From Pseudomonas sp. LFM046 (lineage in GTDB: Bacteria; Pseudomonadota; Gammaproteobacteria; Pseudomonadales; Pseudomonadaceae): DNA of 64,000 bases. The notes under the pieces were generated by a model. That model made no database searches and was not told the origin of the DNA. It worked only from the letters and a program-made list of their open reading frames with translations. This document shows, piece by piece, positions 35,592-45,222 of the stretch (position 1 is the stretch's first letter; each line of letters opens with the position of its first letter). Position numbers and translations under genes: made by a program. Where the stretch lies: the NCBI RefSeq assembly GCF_000949385.2, contig NZ_JYKO02000001.1, positions 886,161 to 950,160 of the forward strand. Direction: 5' to 3'.

Positions 35592-36529
35592 AACGAGTGC
35601 ATGTGGCTGCCGCAGTGATCCGTGGCGCCGACGGCCGGGTGCTGATCGCCAGGCGCCCGGACGACAAGCACCAGGGCGGCCTCTGGGAATTTCCCGGCGG
35701 CAAGGTGGAGGAGGGCGAGGCCGTGCAGGCCGCGCTCTCCCGTGAGCTGGAGGAGGAACTGGGCATTCGCGTGAGCGCCGCCCGGCCGCTGATCCAGGTC
35801 CACCACGACTACCCCGACAAGCAGGTGTTCCTGGATGTCTGGGAAGTCAGCGCCTTTACCGGCGTGCCCCACGGCGCCGAAGGCCAGCCCCTGGCCTGGG
35901 CGTCCTCCCGGGAGCTCGGTGGCTACGAATTTCCGGCCGCGAACAAGCCCATCGTAGCCGCTGCACGCCTGCCGGACCGCTACCTCATCACCCCCGACGA
36001 TATCGAGCCCCAGGCGCTGCTGGCGGGCCTCAAGGCGGCGCTGGCCAGTGGCGTGCGGCTGGTGCAACTGCGGGCGCCAAAGATGTTCGATGCCCAATAC
36101 CGTGACCTGGCGGTGGACGTCCAGGGCCTATGTGCGGGCAAGGCCCAATTGATGCTCAAGGGGCCGCTGGAGTGGCTGGGCGATTTCCCCGCCGCCGGCT
36201 GGCACCTGACGGCCGACCAGTTGCGCAAATACGCCCCCAATGGCCGCCCTTTCCCCCGGGAACGCTGGTTGGCCGCTTCCTGCCACAGCCTCGAGGAGTT
36301 GCAGCTGGCGGCGGCCATGGAAGTGGACTTCGTCAGCCTTTCGCCCGTGCAGGCCACCCAGACCCATCCCGAGGCCGAGCCCCTGGGCTGGGACCGCGCC
36401 ACCGAGCTTCTCCAGGGCTTCAACCAACCCGTCTACCTGTTGGGCGGTGTCGGTCCCGCCGACCTGGAGCGTGCCTGGCAGGCCGGCGCCCAGGGTGTTG
36501 CGGGGATTCGGGCGTTCTGGCCCGCATGA
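35588..36529 (+). CDS. Nudix hydrolase fused to a thiamine-phosphate-synthase-like domain
   Basis: A 313-residue two-domain protein. Residues 1-130 are a MutT-type Nudix domain with an exact Nudix box (GX5EX7REUXEEXGU) at 38-60, as in enzymes that destroy 8-oxo-dGTP. Residues about 135-313 are a ThiE-like TIM-barrel half: RLVQLRAPKMFDAQYRDLA, GWHLTADQL, DFVSLSPVQATQTHP, YLLGGVGPADLERAWQAGAQGVAGI. This fusion is widespread in Pseudomonas. The ThiE-like part is probably not the main thiamine phosphate synthase. The start is at 35588, overlapping the GST stop. Confidence 0.92.
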   Translation: MKRVHVAAAVIRGADGRVLIARRPDDKHQGGLWEFPGGKVEEGEAVQAALSRELEEELGIRVSAARPLIQVHHDYPDKQVFLDVWEVSAFTGVPHGAEGQPLAWASSRELGGYEFPAANKPIVAAARLPDRYLITPDDIEPQALLAGLKAALASGVRLVQLRAPKMFDAQYRDLAVDVQGLCAGKAQLMLKGPLEWLGDFPAAGWHLTADQLRKYAPNGRPFPRERWLAASCHSLEELQLAAAMEVDFVSLSPVQATQTHPEAEPLGWDRATELLQGFNQPVYLLGGVGPADLERAWQAGAQGVAGIRAFWPA

Positions 36530-36534
36530 GGGTA

Positions 36535-36580
36535 GGGCAGGCCTCCGGCCTGCTCAGCGATAGAAATCGCCCCCACAGGG
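36535..36580 (+). repeat. 46-bp REP-like element, copy A
   Basis: Lies between the stop of the Nudix gene and the convergent cobalamin adenosyltransferase gene. It contains a hairpin GCAGGCC-TCC-GGCCTGC. A second hairpin ATCGCCC-CCACA-GGGCGAT starts inside the element and ends just beyond it. 42 of 46 bases match copy B at 58356-58401, same orientation. Confidence 0.85.
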
Positions 36581-36604
36581 CGATAAGGTCGGTGCAGGCG
36601 CGAG

Positions 36605-37180
36605 TCACCCCTTCTTCGCCGCCTCCCACAACACTTCCTCCACTCCCTGCCGACGTGCGATCAGTCGGGCGGCGACGAACAGCAGGTCGGAGAGGCGGTT
36701 GAGGTAGGCCAGCAGCTCGTCCCGCAGCGGCTCTTCCCGGTTCAGTGTCTGGGCGCGGCGTTCGGCGCTGCGGGCGAAGCTGCGGCACACATGGGCCTGC
36801 GCCACCAGGCGCGAGCCGCCGGGGAGGATGAAGTTCTTCAAGGGACCCAGCTCGTCATTCCAGCGGTCGATGGCCGTCTCCAGCCGCTCGATTTCCGGGC
36901 GATCCAGCACCTGGTATTCAGGCATCGCCAGTTCGCCGCCGAGGTCGAACAGACGGTGCTGGCAGGGCGCGAGCACCGAAATCACCTCGGCGAGCCCCGG
37001 CCAGCGCTCCTGACCCTCGGTCAGATCCGCCAACAGCAGTCCAAGCTGGCTGTTCAGGGTATCCACTTCGCCGATGGCCTCGATCCGAGGGTGGTCCTTG
37101 GGGACGCGGCGGTCGCTGGAGAGGCCGGTTTCGCCCTTGTCGCCGGTGCGGGTGTAGATCTTCGAGAGGCGGTTGCCCAT
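36605..37180 (-). CDS. cob(I)alamin adenosyltransferase, PduO type
   Basis: A 191-residue ATP:corrinoid adenosyltransferase of the PduO family (trimeric, helical bundle). Motifs are KIYTRTGDKGETGLS (ATP binding) at the N-terminus, SRLVAQAHVCRSFARSAERR and LNRLSDLLFVAARL. It makes adenosylcobalamin for B12-dependent enzymes or for assimilation of scavenged corrinoids. I chose the ATG at 37180; the frame runs to 37204, but MGNRLSKIYTRTGD is the family N-terminus. The start is one base from the stop of the sensor kinase gene, so the two are co-transcribed. Confidence 0.92.
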   Translation of the reverse strand: MGNRLSKIYTRTGDKGETGLSSDRRVPKDHPRIEAIGEVDTLNSQLGLLLADLTEGQERWPGLAEVISVLAPCQHRLFDLGGELAMPEYQVLDRPEIERLETAIDRWNDELGPLKNFILPGGSRLVAQAHVCRSFARSAERRAQTLNREEPLRDELLAYLNRLSDLLFVAARLIARRQGVEEVLWEAAKKG

Positions 37181-37181
37181 T

Positions 37182-39200
37182 TCAGGTTCCTGCAGTCGTG
37201 GCACTGGAGGTCAGCGGCAGGCGCAGGGTGAAACAGGTGCCCTGGCCGGGCTTGGACTGCACTTCCATCTGGCCCTTGTGGTTGTTGGTGATGATGAAAT
37301 ACGAGACCGACAAGCCGAGCCCCGTGCCCTGGCCCACTTCCTTGGTGGTGAAGAAGGGCTCGAAGATACGTTTGCGCACGGTTTCCGGGATGCCCACGCC
37401 GTTGTCTTCCACCTGGATTTCCGCCCACGGCGGGCTCAGCCGGGTCCGCAGGGTGATGCGACCTTCCTCGTCATCCTCGCGCAGGTGGATGGCTTGGGCG
37501 GCGTTCTTCAGCAGGTTCAGCAGCACCTGCTCCAGTTCGTTGGCGGTACCGGGAACCGGGCCCAGCTCCGCGTCAAACTCGCGGACGACCTGCAGGCCCT
37601 TGAAGTCGAAACCCTCGGTGAGGTCGAAGTCGTTGCTTGCGATCTCCAGGGCCTGGTCGATCAGCACCGGCAACTGGCACGGCGCCAACTGGCGATTGCT
37701 GCGACGGCTGAAGGCGAGCATGTGGCTGACGATCTTCGCAGCGCGGGCGCCGGCCTGGTGGATGTCATCCAGCAGCTTGGGCACCTCGCGGGCGTTCAGG
37801 TACTGGTTCACCACTTCCAGGCTGATGCCGTTGATGGCGGCCTGTTCCTGGTTGCGATCGAGCTCCGGCGAGATGCGTCGACGAATGTTCTGCACGTTGT
37901 GCAGGATAGCGCCCAAGGGGTTGTTGATCTCGTGGGCCATGCCGGCTGCGAGGCCGCCCACCGAGAGCATCTTTTCCGACTGCACCATCAGTTCTTCCAT
38001 GGACAGGCGCTGAGTGATGTCGTCGATGCGGATCACCACACCACGCCCGGTGCCGCCCATCAGCGGGTAGAAGGTCAGCGCGTAGTGGTGGACGTTTTCG
38101 CCCACGAGCCAACTGACCCGTTCGACTTTTTCCACCTTGTGCTTTTCGGCGGTCAGGCGGATCTGCGGCAGGAAGGGCTTGAGCGATGGGAAGGCCAGGA
38201 ATACCGGCTGGTTGAGCGCATCGTCCATCGGGGTGCCGGAGAGGGCGCTGGCTTCCTGGTTCCACTGGGTGACGTAGAGCTGCTCGTCCAGGGCGATGAG
38301 CGCCGAGGGCATGGAGTCGATGATGCTGTTGAGGTAGTTCTGAAAGCCCGTGAGCTTTTTCTCGATCTTGCTGCGCACCTGCACTTCCAGCTCCAGCTTG
38401 CGGTTGGAGTGGCGGGTTTCCTCGGCCAGCTCGTGGGCCTGGTCGAAGGCGGCCTGGGCGTCGTCGCGGGCGCGCTTGAGCTGCTGTTCGCGGGCCTCGA
38501 TGCGGCTGAGCATGGTGTTGAAGGCGTCGGCCAGGCTACCGATTTCGTCTCGATTGCCCCGTGGCGCGCGCAGTGAGTAGTTCTCCTCGCGGGTGACCTG
38601 GCGGGAAAGCTCCTCCAGACGGCGGATCGGGCGGGTGACCATGCGCTTGATCTGCCGCGCCACCAGCAACCAGAGCAGCACGCTGCAGGCAAGGATGGCC
38701 AGGCTCGCGGTCAGGGTGCCGGTGTAGAACACGCTGGGCAGCTCGCTGGACGCTATCAGCAGCAGGTGGCCGGGCTGCCGCCCGGGGACGGGCAGTTCCG
38801 CGAGGTGGGTGGTGCGGAATTCCCGCAGGCGCCAGTTGGAAATGTCGCTGGCCTTCAACGGCAGGTCGAGCGGCTCCCTACGCTGTAACTGGGCCAGCAG
38901 GTGGCCGTCGCTGTCGTAGAGGGCGGCGGCGCGCAGAGGCGTGTAACCCTCAAGGCGCTGCAGCATCTTCTTGCCGTTTTCTTCGGACGCCAGCGCGTCC
39001 GGGCCGAGGGACGAGGTGGCGAAAAGCCGGCCGAGGGTTTCCAGGCCCTGGGGGGCCACGCTTTCCTGGGAGATCCAGTAGGCGGCGCTGATGAAGGCCA
39101 GGTTGGCAATGAGCAGGACGGTGGCAAGCAGAACGAGCAGGGCGGCGAGCAGTTTGCGGCCGACCGACAGGTTCTCGAGGCGTTGACGCAGGCTGGTCAA
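37182..39200 (-). CDS. membrane sensor histidine kinase with HAMP and PAS domains
   Basis: A 672-residue hybrid-free sensor kinase. Two membrane helices (about 16-41 and 155-177) frame a periplasmic sensor region. Then come HAMP, a coiled coil (QQLKRARDDAQAAFDQAHELAEETR), a PAS domain (about 270-395), and the kinase core with phospho-acceptor His423 (MAHEINNPLGA), N box LLNLLKNAAQAI, VEDNGVGIP and GTGLGLSVSYFI. No response regulator lies next to it. The start is uncertain: TTG at 39200 (MTSLRQRLENLSVGRK) is my choice because the frame further up overlaps panE. I remember the P. aeruginosa orthologue (PA4398) as affecting swarming and biofilm. Confidence 0.88.
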   Translation of the reverse strand: MTSLRQRLENLSVGRKLLAALLVLLATVLLIANLAFISAAYWISQESVAPQGLETLGRLFATSSLGPDALASEENGKKMLQRLEGYTPLRAAALYDSDGHLLAQLQRREPLDLPLKASDISNWRLREFRTTHLAELPVPGRQPGHLLLIASSELPSVFYTGTLTASLAILACSVLLWLLVARQIKRMVTRPIRRLEELSRQVTREENYSLRAPRGNRDEIGSLADAFNTMLSRIEAREQQLKRARDDAQAAFDQAHELAEETRHSNRKLELEVQVRSKIEKKLTGFQNYLNSIIDSMPSALIALDEQLYVTQWNQEASALSGTPMDDALNQPVFLAFPSLKPFLPQIRLTAEKHKVEKVERVSWLVGENVHHYALTFYPLMGGTGRGVVIRIDDITQRLSMEELMVQSEKMLSVGGLAAGMAHEINNPLGAILHNVQNIRRRISPELDRNQEQAAINGISLEVVNQYLNAREVPKLLDDIHQAGARAAKIVSHMLAFSRRSNRQLAPCQLPVLIDQALEIASNDFDLTEGFDFKGLQVVREFDAELGPVPGTANELEQVLLNLLKNAAQAIHLREDDEEGRITLRTRLSPPWAEIQVEDNGVGIPETVRKRIFEPFFTTKEVGQGTGLGLSVSYFIITNNHKGQMEVQSKPGQGTCFTLRLPLTSSATTAGT

Positions 39201-39246
39201 GGGGGCAGATATCCGCGGCTGGGCTGAAAGGCAGGTTAGCGCGGGG

Positions 39247-41117
<1,871 letters not shown>

Positions 41118-41259
41118 TTGGCAGGCTCGCAAGGGGGGTGGGACAGCGGGATATGGCGTAATGATATCAAGCCTCGTTCAGGTTGCCTTGTCGCCCTACC
41201 GTTCTGCCGGTTACGGACTGCTGGGGACGGCCCCCATAAAAGGTGGCTTGTCGCTCGGT

Positions 41260-41265
41260 TATAAT
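41260..41265 (+). promoter_or_regulatory. consensus -10 hexamer upstream of yajQ
   Basis: A perfect TATAAT lies about 80 bp before the yajQ start. No matching -35 is evident at 16-18 bp, so an activator or a different sigma factor contact may be needed. Confidence 0.4.
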
Positions 41266-41343
41266 GGGTGCGCATTTTTAACCGTCAAGCCAGGCGCTCT
41301 CATATCCGTGATGCAGATCGCGCCTTCTATCTGGAGGAATCCC

Positions 41344-41823
41344 ATGCCCTCGTTCGACGTGGTGTCCGAACTGGACAAGCACGAAGTCACCAACGCCGTC
41401 GACAACGCCATCAAGGAGCTCGATCGCCGCTACGACCTGCGCGGCAAGGGCACTTTCGAGTTCAAGGAGCTGACGGTCACCCTCACGGCCGAAGCCGACT
41501 TCCAGCTGGAGCAGATGCTGGAAATCCTCAAGCTGGCCCTGGTCAAGCGCAAGATCGATGTCCAGTGCCTGGAGATCAAGGATTCCTACGCGTCCGGCAA
41601 GGTCGTGAAACAGGAAGCCGTACTGCGCGAAGGCATCGACAAGGAACTGGCGAAAAAGATCGTCGCGCACATCAAGGAAAGCAAACTGAAGGTCCAGGCC
41701 GCCATCCAGGGCGAGCAGGTCCGCGTGACCGGCAAGAAGCGTGACGACCTCCAGGAAGCCATCGCTGCCCTGCGCGCCAAGGAGTTCGGCATGCCCCTGC
41801 AGTTCAACAACTTCCGCGACTGA
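41344..41823 (+). CDS. yajQ: YajQ family protein (nucleotide-binding, DUF520)
   Basis: A 159-residue protein with the two-domain YajQ fold: [20 protein letters not shown] at the start, [15 protein letters not shown], and the ending PLQFNNFRD. In Xanthomonas and P. aeruginosa, YajQ-family proteins have been reported as high-affinity c-di-GMP binders influencing transcription; E. coli YajQ binds nucleotides. The start at 41344 gives the family N-terminus; the frame upstream is non-coding. Next to the degenerate-GGDEF regulator, a suggestive but unproven link. Confidence 0.95.
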   Translation: MPSFDVVSELDKHEVTNAVDNAIKELDRRYDLRGKGTFEFKELTVTLTAEADFQLEQMLEILKLALVKRKIDVQCLEIKDSYASGKVVKQEAVLREGIDKELAKKIVAHIKESKLKVQAAIQGEQVRVTGKKRDDLQEAIAALRAKEFGMPLQFNNFRD

Positions 41824-41876
41824 GCGGAACCTTCGCGACCGATTCGCGTCGCAACCCTGTGTTCGTTTGAACCTTT

Positions 41877-41908
41877 GCCGCCATGGTTTGTCCATGGCGG
41901 CCTGGTTT
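41877..41908 (+). terminator. hairpin between yajQ and the mscS-like gene
   Basis: GCCGCCATGG (41877-41886), loop TTTGT, CCATGGCGGC (41892-41901), followed by ctggTTTT. A perfect 10-bp stem; probable terminator of yajQ with an imperfect T tract. Confidence 0.6.
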
Positions 41909-41939
41909 TGCATTGCTGACAATAGCGCGGGAGAACCCC

Positions 41940-42764
41940 ATGGAAATGAACGTCGACCAGTTGGTGAAAGTATCCGAGGCCTGGTTGCCCATTGTGCTTG
42001 AGTACAGCGGCAAGCTGGCGCTGGCCCTGATCACCCTGCTGGTGGGCTGGTGGCTGATCAATCTGCTGACCGGCAAGGTCGGCGCCCTGATGCAGCATCG
42101 CCGGGTCGACCGCACCCTGCAGGGCTTCATCGGCAGCCTGGCCAACATCATTCTGAAGATTCTGCTGCTGGTCAGCGTGGCGTCGATGATCGGCATCGAA
42201 ACCACCTCCTTCGTCGCCGCCATCGGTGCCGCCGGCCTCGCGATCGGCCTGGCGCTGCAGGGCAGTCTGGCGAATTTCGCCGGCGGTGTGCTGATCCTGC
42301 TGTTCCGCCCCTTCAAGGTCGGTGATTTCATCGAGGCCCAGGGCGTGTCCGGGACCGTCGACCATATCCAGATCTTCCACACCGTGCTGCGCACCGGTGA
42401 CAACAAGACCGTGATCGTGCCCAACGGCAGCCTGTCCAACGGCATCATCACCAACTACTCGAAGCAGGAGACCCGCCAGGTGCTCTACGACGTGAAGGTG
42501 GACTACTCCTCCGACCTGTCGAAGGCTCGCGACGTGTTGCTCAAGCTGGCCCGTGACCCCCGTGTGCAGCGGGAGCCGGAACCGGTAGTGGTGGTATCCG
42601 CCCTGGGCGATAGCTCCATCAATCTGTCCCTGCGCCTCTGGACGTCCAATGCGGACTACTGGGGCGTGATCTTCATGCTCAACGAGAACGTGCGCGACAG
42701 CCTGCGCGCCGCCGGTGTCGAACTGGCGCAGCCGCCGCGCATGGTCCAGGTGGTGCCGGGCTGA
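41940..42764 (+). CDS. mscS: small-conductance mechanosensitive channel, MscS family
   Basis: A 274-residue channel. Three N-terminal membrane helices, the third being the Gly/Ala-rich pore helix (AAIGAAGLAIGLALQGSLANFAGG, about residues 96-119), and then the cytoplasmic beta and alpha/beta cage with PFKVGDFIE and VPNGSLSNGIITNYSK. It opens under membrane tension on osmotic downshock. Length and layout match E. coli MscS (286). The start ATG at 41940 gives MEMNVDQLVKV. Convergent with ampG. Confidence 0.95.
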   Translation: MEMNVDQLVKVSEAWLPIVLEYSGKLALALITLLVGWWLINLLTGKVGALMQHRRVDRTLQGFIGSLANIILKILLLVSVASMIGIETTSFVAAIGAAGLAIGLALQGSLANFAGGVLILLFRPFKVGDFIEAQGVSGTVDHIQIFHTVLRTGDNKTVIVPNGSLSNGIITNYSKQETRQVLYDVKVDYSSDLSKARDVLLKLARDPRVQREPEPVVVVSALGDSSINLSLRLWTSNADYWGVIFMLNENVRDSLRAAGVELAQPPRMVQVVPG

Positions 42765-42779
42765 GGTTCGGCGGGCAAG

Positions 42780-42807
42780 AAAAAGGCCGGCAATTGCCGG
42801 CCTTTTT
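42780..42807. terminator. bidirectional terminator between mscS and ampG
   Basis: AAAAAGGCCGGCAA followed directly by its reverse complement, a perfect 28-bp palindrome with A and T tracts for both strands. Confidence 0.88.
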
Positions 42808-42819
42808 CATGTCTGCGGA

Positions 42820-44568
42820 TCAGGGTTGCTCGGTAGACCCGGGAGCATGAGGAGCCTGCGGGGCGTCGGGGGAACCATTCTCCTTCGGCTGCCGGCGGTC
42901 GCGGCCCCACTGGATGACGATCAGCACCAGGGTGGGAATGCCCAGCAAGGCGGTGACCATGAAGAAGCTGTGGTATCCCAGGCTTTCCACCATCACGCCC
43001 GAGTAGCCACCGATCAGGCGCGGCAGCAGCAGCATGATCGAACTGAGCAGGGCGTACTGGGTGGCGGAGAACTTCAGGTTGGTCAGGCTCGACAGGTAGG
43101 CGACGAATGCCGAGGTGGCCAGGCCCGCACTGAAGTTGTCGCAGGAAATGGTCAGGATCAGCATGTTCAGGTGCGGGCCCATGTCGCTCAGGGCCACGAA
43201 CATCAGGTTGGTGGCCGCCGAGCTGAGGCCGCCGATGAAGAGGATCGGCAGGATGCCGAAGCGCACGATGAGCAGGCCACCGGCGGCCGCGCCGAGTAGC
43301 GTCATCACCAGGCCGAAGAGCTTGCTGACGCTGGCGATCTGCTCCTTGGTAAAGCCCTGGTCGATGTAGAAGACGTTGGCCATTACGCCCATCACCGTGT
43401 CGGACATCCGATAGGTGGCGATCAACCCGAGCAGCAGCAGGGCCTGCCAGCGGTAGCGCTGGACGAACTCGCTGATGGGGGTCAGGACCGGCGCCATCAG
43501 CAGGCGGCCGGCGGCGGAGAAGCAGGCCAGGGTGATCAGCAGGAACATCGTCCCGCGAGGCCAGGCGCCGGTAGAGAACGCCTTCGCCGCGGCAGCGATG
43601 GTCACCAGGATGACGATCAATACGATGATCGACACCGTCTGGTGGACGAAGTCGAAGTTGGGCATCACCTTGCCCCGTGCAGCCACCAGCAACTGGCGGC
43701 GTTGCTGGCTGAGCAGATCGCGCACCGGCAGGATCTGGCGCATGCCCCAGGGCGACAGGCAAGTGATCAGGAAGATCGCGTAGAGCGCGGCGCGGGGCCA
43801 GGCGCGGTCCAGCATGCCGGTGATCATCGCCGGCAGGGAGATCAGCATCACCAGCAGGATCAGCACCGACGACAGCTGATGCTTGAGCTTGAAGCGCGAG
43901 GGGTTGCCCTGGGTCGGAAGGTCCACCAGCGGCTCGCGCATCCACAGGCTGGTGATCAGCCCCGGCAGCATCAGCAGCGCGAACAGCAGGTAGGTCCCGG
44001 CCCAGGCGCCATATTCATAGACCGTGACGCTGGAGCCGAACCATTCGGCAAAGTAGAGCGCGCCAGCAGTGGCCAGCAGCGCCGAGACCCGATAACCGGT
44101 CATGTAACTCGCGGCCAGGGCGGCCTGGCGGCTGTCTTCGGCGATTTCCAGGCGGTAGGCGTCGATGGCGATGTCCTGGGTGGCGGATGCAAAGGCCACC
44201 AGCACCGCCAGGGCGATCAGCCAGGTGAGGTTGGTTTGGGGGTCACACAACGCCATCCCCACCAGCCCGAGTCCCACCAGTGCCTGGGAAAGCACCAGCC
44301 AGGAACGGCGGCGACCGAGACGGCCCAGCAGTGGCAGGCGCCATTGGTCGAGCAGCGGCGACCAGATCCATTTGAAGGCGTAGGCCAGGCCGATCAGGCT
44401 GGCGAAGCCGATGGTTTCGCGGGATACCCCGGCCTCGCGAAGCCAGACGGAAAGGGTGGAAAACACCAGCATGTACGGCAGGCCGGCGGCGAAGCCCAGC
44501 AACAGCAGAGAAAGGGTGGCCGGCGTGGCATAGGCGGCGATGGCTTCGCGCCAGGAACGATGGGACAT
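42820..44568 (-). CDS. ampG: muropeptide permease AmpG
   Basis: A 582-residue major facilitator family transporter with 12-14 membrane helices that imports anhydro-muropeptides (GlcNAc-anhMurNAc-peptides) for wall recycling. In Pseudomonas it is required for AmpR-dependent induction of AmpC beta-lactamase. The N-terminus LLGFAAGLPYMLVFSTLSVWLREAGV is highly characteristic. Length is as in P. aeruginosa AmpG (about 594), longer than in E. coli (491). Genomic place after yajQ and mscS matches PAO1. Confidence 0.95.
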   Translation of the reverse strand: MSHRSWREAIAAYATPATLSLLLLGFAAGLPYMLVFSTLSVWLREAGVSRETIGFASLIGLAYAFKWIWSPLLDQWRLPLLGRLGRRRSWLVLSQALVGLGLVGMALCDPQTNLTWLIALAVLVAFASATQDIAIDAYRLEIAEDSRQAALAASYMTGYRVSALLATAGALYFAEWFGSSVTVYEYGAWAGTYLLFALLMLPGLITSLWMREPLVDLPTQGNPSRFKLKHQLSSVLILLVMLISLPAMITGMLDRAWPRAALYAIFLITCLSPWGMRQILPVRDLLSQQRRQLLVAARGKVMPNFDFVHQTVSIIVLIVILVTIAAAAKAFSTGAWPRGTMFLLITLACFSAAGRLLMAPVLTPISEFVQRYRWQALLLLGLIATYRMSDTVMGVMANVFYIDQGFTKEQIASVSKLFGLVMTLLGAAAGGLLIVRFGILPILFIGGLSSAATNLMFVALSDMGPHLNMLILTISCDNFSAGLATSAFVAYLSSLTNLKFSATQYALLSSIMLLLPRLIGGYSGVMVESLGYHSFFMVTALLGIPTLVLIVIQWGRDRRQPKENGSPDAPQAPHAPGSTEQP

Positions 44569-44655
44569 TAGCGGTGCGGTCCGAAAGGCGTAGGGCTGGG
44601 CATGAGGCGGCTCACGGCGTCCAGGATGGGGGCTGAAGACAAGGCAGCGCGCACT

Positions 44656-45042
44656 CTAACCCTTGGGCGGCATGGGATGCCAGCCGTGCCGACGCATGTC
44701 CACCCGATCGTTCTGGATACTGACACCTTCGGCTCGCAAACGTGCCCGCTGCTCGTTGCCGGAAGGCGTGCCCACCGCCAGGCTGAAGCGTCCGCCGGCC
44801 CCGAGCACCCGGTGCCAGGGCAGTTGGGTGCCTGCCGGCAATTGGCTCAGGGTCCGCCCGACCCAGCGTGCGGCGCGACCCAGGCCGGCCAATTCCGCCA
44901 ACTGACCATAAGTGACCACCTTGCCTTCCGGAACCTGGCCCAGGGTCAGGTACAGCGCCTCGCGCCGACGTTCCGCGCTGGCTGTCGGCAAGTCCGCCCA
45001 CGCTTGCTCAGGCACCTCTTTGCTCTTCTTTCTACCGACCAT
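44656..45042 (-). CDS. alkyltransferase-like protein (MGMT family without the active cysteine)
   Basis: A 128-residue protein with the DNA-binding fold of O6-alkylguanine alkyltransferase: PEGKVVTYGQLAELAGLGRAARWVG (helix-turn-helix with the flipping Tyr and finger Arg), then PWHRV at 75-79. The acceptor Cys of MGMT (PCHRV) is Trp76 here, the hallmark of bacterial alkyltransferase-like proteins such as YbaZ. These bind O6-alkylguanine and hand lesions to nucleotide excision repair. I chose the ATG at 45042 (MVGRKKSKEVPE) over one at 45114. Confidence 0.92.
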   Translation of the reverse strand: MVGRKKSKEVPEQAWADLPTASAERRREALYLTLGQVPEGKVVTYGQLAELAGLGRAARWVGRTLSQLPAGTQLPWHRVLGAGGRFSLAVGTPSGNEQRARLRAEGVSIQNDRVDMRRHGWHPMPPKG

Positions 45043-45153
45043 GCTGCTCCCTAGCCTTAGTACATTCGCGACAGCCAGCATAGTCGCACCGTCACGGCGG
45101 CAGGGCACGCTCATCGATTTTCCGGAACTCGACGGGAGCTGGTCGGTCAGTCC

Positions 45154-45181
45154 TTGCTCTGCTGTCGGTCATAGGGATAAT
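45154..45181 (+). promoter_or_regulatory. candidate promoter of the DUF481 gene
   Basis: TTGCTC (45154-45159), 16-bp spacer, GATAAT (45176-45181; 5 of 6). About 42 bp upstream of the start codon. Confidence 0.4.
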
Positions 45182-45222
45182 GCCCGGCTTTTTTTGAGAT
45201 CCAGAACCAAAGAAGCCGTTTT

